In this document: positions 45,664 through 58,704 of the stretch, one piece after another
Position numbering within the stretch: the first letter of the stretch is position 1
How the letters are laid out: every line of letters starts with the position of its first letter
Source of the DNA: Lamellibrachia columna
Taxonomy: Eukaryota > Annelida > Polychaeta > Sabellida > Siboglinidae
NCBI GenBank assembly: GCA_963662155.1
Contig: OY759261.1
Location: 70,903,669-70,967,668 of the forward strand
Direction of reading: 5' to 3'
Length of the DNA: 64,000 bases
The notes under the pieces: generated by a model
Seen by the model: the letters and a program-made list of their open reading frames with translations, nothing else
Databases searched by the model: none
Told to the model about the DNA's origin: nothing
Made by a program: the position numbers and the translations under genes

Positions 45664-45976
45664 GTTGATGCCCGCATCCACACCCGTCCGCACCCATACA
45701 CCCGTCCGTACCCATACACCCGTCCGTACACATACACCCGTCCGTACCCACACACCCGTCCGTACCCACTCACCCGTCCGTACCCACTCACCCGTCCGTA
45801 CCCATACACCCGTCCGCACCCACACACCCGTCCGTACACATACACCCGTCCGCACCCACACACCCGTCCGTACCCACTCACCCGTCCGTACCTATACACC
45901 CGTCCGCACCCACACACCCGTCCGTACACATACACCCGTCCGTACACATATACGCGTCCGTACACATACACACGTC
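45664..45976. repeat. 18-bp minisatellite, about 17 copies
   Basis: Units of CACCCGTCCGTACCCATA with CCGCACCC, ACACAT and CCACTC variants. Arg-Pro-Tyr / Arg-Thr-His open frames across it are artefacts. Confidence 0.95.
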
Positions 45977-46345
45977 GGCACAAATCATCCTGGGAGCAAT
46001 TTGTCCGGAAGCGGGCGATGGGTGCGGCGCGGCTGGTGATTCCTACACAGTGACGTCACACCAGGTGATTTTTTTTCTCCCTCCCTCCTTCCCTCCCCCC
46101 CTCTCTCTCGACGATTTCGATTACGAGCAACTTCTTTCACTTCACATTCCTTTTTGCGATACTAATACTGCAAAATGATGTCTTCTTCATGGCTACTGTC
46201 GTGTTTCTGTTGCAGAAATGTAGCAATTTAGCGAACGTATTAGCGAACGTACTGTACGTAAATCTCTAGAGCTATATTAATCAAACTTGACAGGACCAGT
46301 TGCAATCTCCCAATGTACGGAAGCAGATATAGACTGCAGCTCGGC

Positions 46346-46556
46346 GAAAACAACGGTCATGTCTGTTTTTAAACGACGACAACGGGTACGGGCGACAAAA
46401 ACAACGGTCATGTCTGTTTTTAAACGACGACAACGGGTACGGGCGACAAAAACAACGGTCATGTCTGTTTTTAAACGACGACAACGGGTACGGGCGACAA
46501 AAACAACGGTCATGTCTGTTTTTAAACGACGACAACGGATCCGGCCGACAAAAACG
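46346..46556. repeat. 51-bp minisatellite, 4 copies
   Basis: Four near-identical copies of a 51-bp unit (ACAACGGTCATGTCTGTTTT, AAACGACGACAACGGGTACG). Open on both strands because 51 is a multiple of 3. Confidence 0.97.
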
Positions 46557-46569
46557 GACAGGTATGTTC

Positions 46570-46860
46570 ACCTTTTTATTAAGACCGGGAAACAGCGAGC
46601 CCACGGCACCGCGCGACAGCCCGCCCACTCCCTGCCGTGCGAGGACGGCTGATAATTAGGTTACTCGCCAATTAACGATGGAGTCAACACAAATATCGAG
46701 TCCGGAGACAGATAATAGACACACGACTCAGTTCGACAACAGGTGCCCCGGGGCAGTCAGTATTCCGACGACACGATAAAAGCCCAGTGTACCCGAGATA
46801 ATAACGAATCCTGCTGCACCCTCGTCGCGGGGTATATAGCGTCTATGGTGGCAGTTTTCA
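46570..46860. other. CpG-retaining low-repeat island (candidate conserved element)
   Basis: Complex sequence including GGCTGATAATTAGGTTACTC, CCAATTAACGATGG and GTGCCCCGGGGCAG. Homeodomain-like TAATTA/CAATTAA cores are present. No protein frame is convincing. Confidence 0.28.
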
Positions 46861-47020
46861 ACATCGCGTTATATGAAACTGGATAGTTTGCTTGGTGCAC
46901 ATGATTTTTGCTTCTGAAACTTGCTTGAAATATACCCGAATGGACCCATCGAAACCATTAAAAGATACTGACAATAAATGTAGTTAAACATGCGTGCGTG
47001 CGTGCGTGCGTGCATACACA

Positions 47021-47335
47021 CTTTGTTATTTCAAATAACACGTTCTTTGGTACACGTCTGCCTCACATGATCACTGTGGAAAGTTTCGGATGGATGTCTT
47101 TAATGTTCTTGATATAGCTATGATTTGAGCACAAGCTTCGGCCTCGAAAATACAAAAACAATAATCGTTATAATTAATATGTTTTTATGTCTGCAGCGCC
47201 GGGGTTGACATCTCGAGCACGTGCTCAAATCTCAACCAAATCAAGGACATTAAAGTCATTCATCCGAAACTTTCCACGGTGATCAGGCATCACGTGAAGC
47301 AAATGTGTGGCGAAGAAGGTGTAATTTGAAATACA
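47021..47335. mobile_element. ~315-bp fold-back/MITE with ~115-bp imperfect inverted arms
   Basis: Left arm: TTTCAAATAACACGTTCTTT, GATCACTGTGGAAAGTTTCG, ATTTGAGCAC. The right arm read backwards gives TTTCAAATTACACCTTCTTC, GATCACCGTGGAAAGTTTCG, ATTTGAGCACG. The central spacer is about 70 bp. It can fold into one long hairpin; no coding content. A short (TGCG)n run lies just outside the left end (46990-47013). Confidence 0.78.
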
Positions 47336-47644
47336 AAAATAAAGAAGTTGTATTAAGTTGTATACGATGTGGTTTCTCGTGTGGTCACTCTGTGTCCATA
47401 GCGAGATACAGATGAGACGGATAGAGAGAGAAGGAGAGAGAGAGAGAGAAGGAAAGAGAAGACATCAGGTTATTTTGGTACAAAATTGCTAATCTGACAC
47501 GCGTTTCCGCCTCTGTATCCCCGTCTAACTCCAAGCAGAGGAAACGACAGCTAAATTTGAACGACCATGTGGGGTACCCCTTTAATTTAGGGTTTTTATA
47601 TCCGATAAGGGCGTGTAAGTCCAACGCCTGGGCACTGTCGTCGT

Positions 47645-47912
47645 AAGCGCCACCATGGTTGGTGCGGTACACCTGTTTAGCGCCACCACGGTTGGTGAGG
47701 TACACCTGTTTAGCGCCACCACGGTTGATTAGGTACACCTGTTTAGCGCCAAACACGGTTGGTGAGGTACACCTGTTTAGCGCCACCACGGTTGGTGAGG
47801 TACACCTGTTTAGCGCCGCCACGGTTGGTGAGGTACACCTGTTTAGCGGCAGCTCTAATGTGGACTGCCCTATATAGTTTGGGCGTTCTGCCCTATATAG
47901 TTTGGGCGTTTC
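47645..47912. repeat. 33-bp minisatellite (6 copies) plus 23-bp duplication
   Basis: Six copies of a 33-bp unit (TTTAGCGCCACCACGGTTGG, TGAGGTACACCTG), then two copies of GCCCTATATAGTTTGGGCGT at about 47868-47910. Confidence 0.95.
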
Positions 47913-48375
47913 AATCCAAAACCCTTCAAGTAAGAAACACCCTAGTACCCTGTGCATATTTTTGCACACGCAATGTCTTCTCCGTCGTAACAAAGTTTTT
48001 TTTATGAAATATAAACCCTTCTATAGTATTCAAACAGAACTGCGTCATCAAGCAACTCAGTTACGTCGGCGTAACCCCTAAAAAGGTTATCTACGCTGGC
48101 CATTAACGTAGTACGTCGCATACAAAACGGCTAACAACGTTATATATAGTATTTAATTACCATTGACAGTGTACAAGCGCATACTCGCGAACTGATTTAC
48201 ATCGACACTCAGCATGCGTACCGACCCGGTTGAGACGACCCCTTCTCCACAGCGCCATTACTACGCATTAAACAACCGCCCACTGATTTAATTAAATTTC
48301 TGCCTGATAGCCGATTTGCATGTCAACAGTGGAATAAAAAATGTCACCTACACAGTTCAACAGATATGATGACGG
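47913..48375. other. Unique intergenic stretch
   Basis: No gene recognised. Confidence 0.4.
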
Positions 48376-48690
48376 TGGCGTCACTAGCGGAGCCCGCGAG
48401 AAAATGAGAATGGAATTAATTAACCGCGCGTGAAAGTCGGCAAAATAATTAATTATCGATCTTGTTTAATCTTTTTGCGGCATAATTAGCCGAAACATCT
48501 GACGAACGAAACGTACACATACATAAAGCATCTGTGCCTACAGAGCTGCGCTGCGTCGCATGCTAAATCCGCGCTATTGATTAAAGGTTTCGCAACGACA
48601 CGCACACCACAGGACGAAAAGGGTTAACTGACTTCAGGCGAGCCACGCAGTGCGACCAAACGACGAACCGACACCCTTAAGAGTTTAAGT
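48376..48690. other. AT/CpG mixed island rich in TAATTA motifs
   Basis: Non-repetitive. Contains GGAATTAATTAACCGCGCGT, AATAATTAATTATCGATC and CATAATTAGCCG within 80 bp. This dense cluster of homeodomain-type TAATTA cores is next to CpG-rich DNA and fits a developmental enhancer. No frame of note. Confidence 0.3.
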
Positions 48691-49035
48691 TCCGTTCTCG
48701 AAAACTACAGTATATAGCGCATCATAGTAAACGCATACGTTATCAGTTATATGTGTACTAAATTACCATTGTAATGTCCTCTCATGTTATGTTAAAAATG
48801 CAGATGTATTTTATTAGTTTGTGGAAGGCCCCTCCCTCAGCCACTAGAATTTGTCGATATTTAGCAAGCACCTGTCGCAAAGATCGCTTTATATCTAAAT
48901 AACATAATAACTGACCGAAGCAGTAAACATACATATGGCATCTACATATATCACACATAATATATGTTTAGTGTTGAGTCGCTACTCCAAGGATTAATGT
49001 CCTAAATGAAAGCAAGTATTTAACGGCGGAGAAGC
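48691..49035. other. Unique AT-rich intergenic stretch
   Basis: No gene or repeat recognised. Confidence 0.4.
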
Positions 49036-49040
49036 GCCGC

Positions 49041-49420
49041 TCAGCCGTCAACCATGACAGGATGGTCGGCGAATTCCGCTACCTGGCTGCGTTTAAAATC
49101 ACACCTTTCCGAAACGCTGTCCAAGTGAACTAGCAAAGGACGTCGAAGAAAGGAATCACCTTCCCCGATCTCACGGCAGCTGTCGCACAGAGCGCGCGGG
49201 GACCAGACAGCGCCCTTCGTCTGGTTAGACAGGCCAGGCCGCATTTGCATCGCCATCTTGGATTTCGAGTGTAAATATGTCAGCGGCGACGTCGCGCCGT
49301 TTATGCGCGTTTCTCGCCCCGTCGCTCGAGTTAGCGACGCCGCTCTACGAATAAACGTTGCACATATTCATACTTACGTGTCAGCTGCCCAGTTGGCCGG
49401 ACGCAAACGCAGATTTCCGT
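49041..49420 (-). promoter_or_regulatory. CpG-rich island with AAGATGGCG start (candidate first exon, minus)
   Basis: On the minus strand, near 49264, CCAAGATGGCGATGCAAATG combines a YY1-type core with an ATG in good context (A at -3). A 71-codon frame (49256-49041) begins MAMQMRPGLSNQTKGAVW and contains CDSCREIGEGDSFLRRP. A donor-like CAG|GTAGCG at about 49082 would end a ~175-bp coding exon. The surroundings are unusually CpG-rich (GGCGCGACGTCGCCGCTG). I recognise no protein family. Confidence 0.3.
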
Positions 49421-50635
49421 CTCACGACAATTAAATGGGCGATCACCGTCGAATTTACAATGCAGCCTTCGCCGAAGGACGGCTGTTGTCACGTGACCGA
49501 GGTGCCCGGATGGAAGTCGACTGCCCGGGCTATTTATACGCTGCTAGCGGGGCTGTTTATTATTTATCGGATAGCTTGTTCGCCCGGGTAGACAGTTGGC
49601 GTCGCGTAAACGTAATAGCTACGATGCATTTGTCAAAGGACACGTCTTTTCCACACTGCGTACGCGACATGTCACAACGTTTGCCTGACGACAGTTGTTA
49701 ATTTGTCAATCGCCGCGGGCTGGGGCCAAAAAAACTAACGGCGGCGCCGCTTTGGTAACTAGGCGTAGACGAACTGACAGAGACAGTGTAATCACAGGGA
49801 TTGTGCTCACAAGATTATCACGTTAACTACAGATTAGCATTTCATAGCAATACAAAATATATACATAACTTTGAATTTATTATGCGGCGCATTTCTGTTG
49901 ATTTTAAGAACTCTGCTTATGCGAATGTCATAGCTAAATTGCCCGCGTACAGGCTTTACGCTTTAAGTTTAACTATAATTTATTTACTTTACGTTCGCTC
50001 ACATCAGGTTTTCCTTCCGGTGTCGTAGTGTTTATTAATAAAAAGAAAACAGTTCTACCGTAAAATTACATATGTGAAGTTCCCGTAAATACGCATGGGT
50101 GCAAAAATAGCGTGTGAAATAGTCTCCATATAAGTCACATACTTTATTGTATTCGTATGCAGATTGTGATAGACTGAAGTATAAAATAGTAGTTATGGAA
50201 ATTATAGGGGAACTTGCTAAAACGCATCCGTTTCGCATTTTGCATCTCCACCGTTTTTCCTACTTTCACATAATTATTATATTTGTATTTAACCGTTGAC
50301 CGCATCATTGACCTCTGCCGTACGTTTGTTTCCAGCGAAGGAATCTCCGAGGTCCACTCAGTGTGCCACTAAGACATAGAGTCGAATAACAACCTAAATA
50401 TATTTCTACGAAACTGTTGCTCTGTCCATGCAAAAGAAGAAGACTCATATTATTATTACTAAAATTTGTAAAGCTCCATATATCTGGGAAGCCCGTTTAT
50501 ATGCAACCATAAAATAATAACTACTGACTATAATAAATAAATAAATAACTATTAATAATAATAAATATATCTGAAATAAAATAAATACATACACAACTGC
50601 TGCTTGATGTGTCCTTGTCCAGGACGCAACTTGGG
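49421..50635. other. Low-repeat intergenic stretch
   Basis: Two overlapping plus frames (49358-49591 and 49435-49701) in CpG-rich DNA and a 75-codon frame (49801-50028) are unrecognised. AAT-type simple repeats lie at 50525-50585. No gene is called. Confidence 0.4.
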
Positions 50636-50910
50636 GTGAGACCCTCCTCTGTTGTTGCCCCCCCCCCACATTGTGGAATAATACCCCACTTGTTCTTCGC
50701 CAGGTTCCCTCGGCTGATGCATTCAAGAGACAGATGAAGACATACTTTTTCACTCGTGCATTTTAGATTTAATTAGTTGGAGTTTTATTGATTTTGATAT
50801 GTTAGTGATACTCTAAAAATGTATTGAATTAACCTTTTAGTATTTAGGACTTGTTTTTAAATTAATTAAATTAATTCAGCAGATAGGGCTGAAAAGGGCG
50901 CTATATAATA
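50636..50910 (+). pseudogene. L2-like LINE 3' end relic
   Basis: A plus frame reads LWNNTPLVLRQVPSADAFKR followed by QMKTYFFTRAF and a stop. The LWNxxPxxLR...FKxxLKTxLFxxAF pattern is the standard C-terminus of L2/CR1-group reverse transcriptases. The 3' UTR ends with AGGGCTGAAAAGGGCGCTATATAA, an L2-type tail resembling the 3' ends of the S1 SINEs. A frame disruption in the CCCCCCCCC run separates the upstream part. Confidence 0.78.
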
Positions 50911-51840
50911 TAGCTATACAATATAAAAATTAATTGTGTTGACGGAAGTTTCGTGAAAGGATAAGGAAGCACTATTTGTAGCGTTGGAATGTTTGTCGCT
51001 TTGTCTGTTGATCTGTTGATCTGATGTCATTGCTTTCTCCACATCGAGTTTCAATAAATAAATACACGAAGTCCGTTTTCCGACGCGTATGTCATTTGCG
51101 AAGACATTTAAAATTCATCCCAGTTTTAATTAACGTCTGATCAAACCAGCGACATTAACGTTCGTTCTTCTTGTATCTAAATTTCTTCTGCAAAATACGC
51201 TCTATATAGGGTCTAATGTACTTTAGTAATTGCAAAAGACAGAGCGTTAGGGAAACAGCCATTATACATGGAGCACACACTGTAGTAACATGAATGCGAA
51301 ATAAAACATAAATTAGTATTCTACGCAATTAAGAAATGTTCATAAATATTCATAAATATTCATATTTAACTGGTTTAGAAAAAACTTGCTATATTTAACT
51401 GTCTACGTTTATTGCGTTAATGCAAACATTAACAGTTTATACTACAAATGTTTTAAATCTGTTGTGGCCTTCTAAATACTTTCTGCGACATTGGGCTACC
51501 ACATATTTGGCCAAACGACTTTTGGTTTACGACATATCTGCACCCGACACTCCATTACGCAACATTTCGGCATGCGGGATTTGGTCATTCGACATTTGGT
51601 CATACGACATTTATTAAGCACCCGACGTTTTGTGTTGGACGAAGACAGCGACACGTGATCACTTGACAAATGTCGCGGCACATTATTTTTGGTTATAGCG
51701 ACAATTGCGCCCGGGATAAGTCACACACTATATAGGAACTGTCACTTTGGACCATATTGCGATGCATACATTGTTTACGTAATATTAATAACAATATTTC
51801 AACAGCAATAACTGAACATCTGCATTGCGGTCACATGTAT
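50911..51840. other. AT-rich intergenic stretch
   Basis: Includes three CATAAATATT-type 10-mers at about 51338-51370. A degenerate CGACATTTGGTCATA-type motif repeats four to five times between 51490 and 51625. No gene recognised. Confidence 0.5.
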
Positions 51841-52248
<408 letters not shown>

Positions 52249-52444
52249 TAACCTGTTTGCTTATTAGATTTACATGCATGTGTAGGTTTTGTTAATATAT
52301 AGTGATAATATCAATAAACTTATCTGTCGGGTAGAACAAATCCCATGCAATGGAGATTTAACAACTGATATGTAACAGGCGCAGATTTAGGGGCGCCCGG
52401 GATCACCCTCCCAGCAAATTTGCAAATGTACATTTTTACCTATA

Positions 52445-52732
52445 CCCTGTCCCCCAGTCCCTCGTCTGACACACCTGTCCCCCAGTCCCGCTTCTGACAC
52501 ACCTGTCCCCCAGTCACGCGTCTGACACACCTGTCCCCCAGTCCCTCGTCTGACACACCTGTCCCCCAGTCCCTCGTCTGACACACCTGTCCCCCAGTCC
52601 CGCGTCTGACACACCTGTCCCCCAGTCACGCGTCTGACACACCTGTCCCCCAGTCCCGCGTCTGACACACCTGTCCCCCAGTCCCTCGTCTGACACACCT
52701 GTCCCCCAGTCATGCGTCTGACACACCTACCT
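52445..52732. repeat. 28-bp minisatellite, about 10 copies
   Basis: Units of CACACCTGTCCCCCAGTCCC + GCGTCTGA with TCGTC, CACGCG and CATGCG variants. Each unit has a C5 run, so the minus strand has periodic G5 runs. Confidence 0.96.
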
Positions 52733-53020
52733 CTGTATCGTACATAAACATTATCAGGAAACATTTAGCTGAAAACTGGATATTTATTGTTATTTTAAAG
52801 TATACGTGTATATTATATTATGTCCGGTGTGCAAGAATATAATGAATTTCTTAGCTATTTTCTAAATTATTTATTGCTTTCAAGTAATCTTACTGTTTTT
52901 ATTATACAAACACAATTTTAATGTGAAATATATATGTTGATGTACTAAGATGTATATTTTTAAATAAACACTTGCTATGTGTTCTGAACTTTCTGATTTA
53001 ATTTCTGAATTGTCTTAATT
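52733..53020. other. AT-rich intergenic stretch
   Basis: Nothing recognised. Confidence 0.4.
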
Positions 53021-53022
53021 CA

Positions 53023-53249
53023 AGTCGAGGTCTGGCGTCCCTCGTCCAATTACACAGACGTATATAAAGTCGAGGTCTGGCGTCCCTCGTCCAATTACAC
53101 AGACGTATATAAAGTCGAGGTCTGGCGTCCCTCGTCCAATTACACAGACGTATATAAAGTCGAGGTCTGGCGTCCCTCGTCCAATTACACAGACGTATAT
53201 AAAGTCGAGGTCTGGCGTCCCTCGTCCAATTACACAGACGTATATAAAG
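53023..53249. repeat. 45-bp minisatellite, 5 perfect copies
   Basis: Five identical copies of a 45-bp unit (GTCGAGGTCTGGCGTCCCTC, CAATTACACAGACGTATATAA). Followed by a small hairpin at 53266-53305 with 14-nt arms (TAATTCAAATAACA / TGTTATTTGAATTA). Confidence 0.97.
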
Positions 53250-53305
53250 GTCTTAAAATACATAACAATTAATTCAAATAACAAATAACTCTGTTATTTG
53301 AATTA

Positions 53306-55505
53306 ACTGTTAAACCTCTGCGTGACACGCATTTTCGGTATTTCTCATGCGCATGAATTGTATTAAATTGGTGGGAACAAACTCAATGTTTTCATAGCAG
53401 AGAAATGAAATGTAGACTAAAAATTAAGATGTAAGAGATATTAAGATTAAAATGCAAGAATATAATATGTATAGTTTTACTGTATAACTTGATTTTGCAA
53501 TAAAAACTATAAGATTTTTGCATCTTTGCATCTTATTACCCGACCTCTTCTTCTGGAACAGTCGGCCCTTAAACCGCTCGCGTTCTGTCCTAATCTTGTT
53601 GAACTTTATCTCAATACAATCGGCAATGAAATGTGAACTCCAACGCCGAATACAATCGGACAGTGTCAGCAACAAACTACGTATTTCTGGTTCGCGTGTT
53701 TCCAAGTTCATTCAATTGTTTCTCTTCGGGTTCTACAGTAAAGGAATTCCACTCACTAATCATTCTTTTCTTCAAATTCAACCGGAAAGTGAATTACACT
53801 GCAGACACTGTACGCTTCGATTTCATTTAGAAAGGAATACCACTATTCATTGTATTGTTATCGTTAAATTCAACTGGAACGGAATTTCGCCATTCATTGA
53901 CGTCGTCGGGGCCAAGTAGGTTCGCGGTGTTTGGTTTCATGAAATGCGTGCCAGTAGTTAAAGTCAGGTCATACACAAGGTACAGGTCAAAAGTCGTGTA
54001 CACAGAAAAACAACAGGTGGCGATGTTTATTTACAACGTGTTCGTGTTGTGTAGACGGGGACAGATCACTGTTTACTTCCGGGTTTATGTTGTAGGAATG
54101 AAGTGCCAGTGGTTTTGAGACGGCAATTTGTTGGTGTCTAGAACAGGGACAGTGATATGGTGGCCATATTTGACGACGACAATGCTTATGTTGTGCCCAG
54201 ATTAACGTTTCTATAGTGGCTGACTCTCAACATATGCACGTGTCAGAGACTGTATAGGCCGCGGGGGGGGGATACTGCCATGCCAAAGCGGTGGGGGTGT
54301 GCCGCCAGAGCCCCATGGAGCACATGGAGAGAGAGAGAGAGAGAGAGAAATCAAGAAATTTAGGGTCACCAAGAGAGAATTATTTGACAATTTATCTAAC
54401 ATCTATAAGTGTAAGGTAAGCCCGGGCGGAACGTTTTCGTTGGGAAATTTCCTCTTCGATGAAAGAGAGAATTATCAGGTTTAATTGGGGCACAAAGAGA
54501 GAAACATTACATTTTTTCTTCGGACAGACATAAAAAAATGGCCAAAAACAGGGGCATTTGCGCGGCAAATACATGCATACCTATGTATAGGGAGTACCCC
54601 CCCCCCCCGGTGTATAGGATCCCTTGTCCCTAATTCTTTTGGACGTCAAATGATGAGGACAGTTTTGTATATTGATATATGATTTTTGAGAGAGAGAGAA
54701 AATGATAGGATTTGATGGTTCACCAGGTTGATGAATGAATAACACTAACATAGTTGCCTATTCAAAATAAACATTGGCGATCAGCTTTAAAACATGTTAA
54801 CACATGGGAAAGTAAGCAGTGATCAAATAACGGGTAAAATCGAAAACACTTAAAATGATTGACTGCTAATAACTGTTACTGGACAGTGGCAATGAGTTTA
54901 AATGCGTGTGACTGAATACGATTGTGACTTTACAATATGTAATGTATTTGACTGTAATTATACAATTGTGACTTTACAATATATACCATAACTATTTTAT
55001 TATAAACGGTGGCAACGCGTTTTAAGTGCGTGTGACTGAGTACGATTGTGACATTACAATATGTATAGACCCTCTCTCTGCGTCCACCAGCGGGCAGATC
55101 AAACAAGGGATTTCGAAAAAAGACAGGTACCTTTGTGAATCGGGGGTTCGATCATAAGGGACTTCAAGCAAACCCCTTTACCCACCCCTAAGTCCTCCAC
55201 AGCAAAAAAGACACACCATAGGGCAATGTCTTGAACCCCTCAGTATACACGTGTGTGCGTTAACGCGCGTGCCTTCACAGTTACGTGAAACTAGAGTAGT
55301 TAATTTACTATCAAATATATTCACGAGCGCTTATATTTCTTTGTTGACTTCCAGCAACAAGTTCCCGTGCGTCGCTCATTGCGTGTAAGTTCTCATGGCG
55401 TGTTAGCGCAGAATGTAAAAAGCGTAAACTTTGGTGACGTTGACGTGCGCAGCGCATCTCTCGTCATTGTGCCTTGCCTGTGTTCGTCACCTCGTGGACG
55501 CCGGC
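53306..55505. other. Low-repeat intergenic stretch
   Basis: No gene recognised. A 133-codon plus frame (53518-53919) has mixed composition but no known domain. (GA)n tracts lie at 54327-54349 and 54688-54700, with a C10 run at 54598. Two direct repeats of GTGTGACTGA.TACGATTGTG lie at about 54906 and 55030. Confidence 0.45.
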
Positions 55506-55511
55506 GTTAGG

Positions 55512-56266
55512 ACCTGGTATGTTGTGTAGAAAGTAAACCGGTGTGCTGTGTAGAAAGTAACCTGGTGTGCTGTGTAAAAAGTAACCTGGTGTGCTGTGTA
55601 GAGAGTAACCTGGTGTGCTGTGTAGAAAGTAACCTGGTGTGCTGTGTAGAAAGTAACCTGGTGTGCTGTGTAGAAGTAACCTGGTGTGTTGTGTAGAGAG
55701 TAACCTGGTGTGCTGTGCAGAAAGTAACCTGGTGTGCTGTGTAGAGAGTAACCTGTGCAGAAAGTAACCTGGTATGTTGTGTAGAAAGTAACCCGGTGTG
55801 CTGTGTAGAAAGTAACCTGGTGTGCTGTGTAGAAAGTAACCTGGTATGCTGTGTAGAAAGTAACCTGGTGCGCTGTGTAGAAAGTAACCTGGTGTGCTGT
55901 GTAGAAAGTAACCTGGTGCGCTGTGTAGAGAGTAACCTGGCGTGCTGTGTAGAAAGTAACCTGGTGCGCTGTGTAGAAAGTAACCTGGTGTGCTGTGTAG
56001 AAAGTAACCTGGTGTGCTGTGTAGAAAGTAACCTGGTGTGCTGTGTAGAAAGTAACCTGGTATGCTATGTAGAGAATAAACTGGTATGCTGTGTAGAAAG
56101 TGACCTGGTGCGCTGTGTAGAAAGTAACCTGGTGTGCTGTGTAGAAAGTAACCTGGTGCGCTGTGTAGAAAGTAACCTGGTGTGCTGTGTAGAAAGTAAC
56201 CTGGTGTGCTGTGTAGAAAGTAACCTGATGCGCTGTGTAGAAAGTAACCTGGTGTGCTGTGTAGAA
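55512..56266. repeat. 24-bp minisatellite, about 31 copies
   Basis: Units of CCTGGTGTGCTGTGTAGAAA + GTAA with two-state variants (GTGCGCTG, GTAGAGAG). Some units are truncated (55670s, 55750s). A long Cys-Val-Glu-Ser frame on plus and a Leu-His-Ser-Thr frame on minus are artefacts. Confidence 0.97.
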
Positions 56267-56529
56267 TTATTACAATTGTTGTCTTTTCATTCACCGTATA
56301 CTACTTCAAGAAAATCAGTCAGTTTAATGTTGCATTGCGTAAAAAAAATCTAGTAAAGTAATTACATCCATATGGCTGGTTATATATGTCCGTGTAATTT
56401 GTGCGTTTAGCGATACATTAATATTACTGTACTGTGTGCGTGCATGCGTGCTTGCTGCGTGCGTGCATGTGTGCGTGCACGTTTTTTTTGTGTGTATGTA
56501 TTTTGCAATTCTCAAATTTAAAGATTTAT

Positions 56530-56590
56530 GCCGATCATTTAGACATTTAGACATTTAGACATTTAGACATTTAGACATTTAGACATATGC
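56530..56590. repeat. 8-9 bp ACATTTAG repeat
   Basis: Six units of ACATTTAG-type sequence. Confidence 0.92.
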
Positions 56591-56930
56591 TAATAAGGTA
56601 TTCAATTTGGAATTCAGCCAAAACCCCGAAATACGTGAATTACTGTATACTTACTCAATTTGTATATTGCGTAAAGGAACTGAAAATGCTTAGTTCTGTG
56701 CGTTGATGTCAGCGATTAACCGAACAACATCACCTGTTTTACTGTTTATACTTTTGTTACTGCGCGAAAGGCGATGACGTGTAAACTCCAAAGGTCTTGA
56801 CGTCAGTTTTGCTAAATAATCATTATTGTAATCATTTGTGTAGAAACATTCTTCACGTTGTCTCTCAATATAATATCCAAGCACTGGGGGGAGGGGGGGG
56901 GGAGACATACACTGGCCGGCTGTGGCGACG
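56591..56930. other. Unique intergenic stretch
   Basis: No gene recognised; a G-rich run (GGGGGGAGGGGGGGGGAG) lies at about 56886-56903. Confidence 0.45.
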
Positions 56931-57235
56931 ACGACGACGTTAGTAATGTTAATAACGTTAATAATAATAATAATAATATCATAGTGATGATGATGTGATA
57001 ACGATGGCGACGACGACAATGACGACGACGACGACGACTATGATGATGATGATGATGATGATAATAATAATAATGATGATAATGTCTATGATAATTATAA
57101 TAATAATAATGACGATGATGATGATGATGATAACAATAACAATAACAATAACAATAACAATAACAATAACAATAACAATAACAATAACAATAACAATAAT
57201 AATAATGATAAGAAAAAACTTACATGGATAATAAA
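56931..57235. repeat. Compound trinucleotide and AACAAT-type simple repeat
   Basis: (GAC)n, (AAT)n, (GAT)n, then about ten ATAACA hexamers (57130-57200). Confidence 0.95.
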
Positions 57236-57688
57236 AAAAATGCAGAAATGTCTCAATGTCGACCATGGAACGCCTATATGCAATCGCACTCTACTCATTA
57301 TAGAGATTTTCCTCGTCGTCGTTACACGAAAATTCCAAAGAGAAGGCATTTCGCCTCCGTATATACTAAATACACGCGCCGTGGCGACCAATTGTCTTGA
57401 ACAGTAAAAACTCTCGTGTTTTCAACAACTATTCGTCGGGTGTTTGGATGGTCTGCCAATGAAAAATCGAGTTTTGTGGGACGAACTATGCCAATAACAG
57501 AGTTGATAATATGGAAACTTCCAATTGATCATTATTTGGATACCCTTTATATGTATATGTGGTATTTTTATTATGAATGAAATGCTCTGAAAAATAAATG
57601 AAGGACTAAGGAATTGAAAGGAGGTAAATGAAAGGTAAAAAGAAAGGCGGGAAAGATACACTCAGATGATACTATACGATGTTGCAAA
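57236..57688. other. Unique intergenic stretch
   Basis: No gene recognised. Confidence 0.4.
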
Positions 57689-57689
57689 A

Positions 57690-57870
57690 TTCTGGGGTCC
57701 ATTTACCATAGTGGATTATGTACGGATCCATTTACCGCAGTGGATTATGTACGGGTCCATTTACCGCAGTCGATTATGTACGGGTCCACTGACCACAGTG
57801 GATTATGTACGGGTCCATTGACCACAGTGGATTATGTACGGGTCCATTGACCACAGTGGATTATGTACGC
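57690..57870. repeat. 29-bp minisatellite, 6 copies
   Basis: Units of GGGTCCATTTACCGCAGTGG + ATTATGTAC; later copies read TTGACCACAG. Confidence 0.94.
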
Positions 57871-58038
57871 CCCTTTGTGAGAAATGGATTTTGTTATGTG
57901 TTTATTATCCACATACAATGGGAGGTCCATTTACAATCTCACACCGGCAATATGTTCGGTTTTCTGTGAGTTGTAAAGAATTATGTATGATGTGTAATGA
58001 AACAAAATCTAACTATAATCATCAATTAATGTACTACA

Positions 58039-58700
<662 letters not shown>

Positions 58701-58704
58701 TTTA

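Noticed and set aside
55140..55160. GGGGGTTCGATCATAAG as a box B of another tRNA/SINE
   Set aside because: No box A at the right distance upstream and no related copy seen in the window.
55464..56353. 276-codon (-) and 185-codon (+) frames rich in Cys/Val/Glu or His/Ser
   Set aside because: Artefacts of the 24-bp array, open on both strands.
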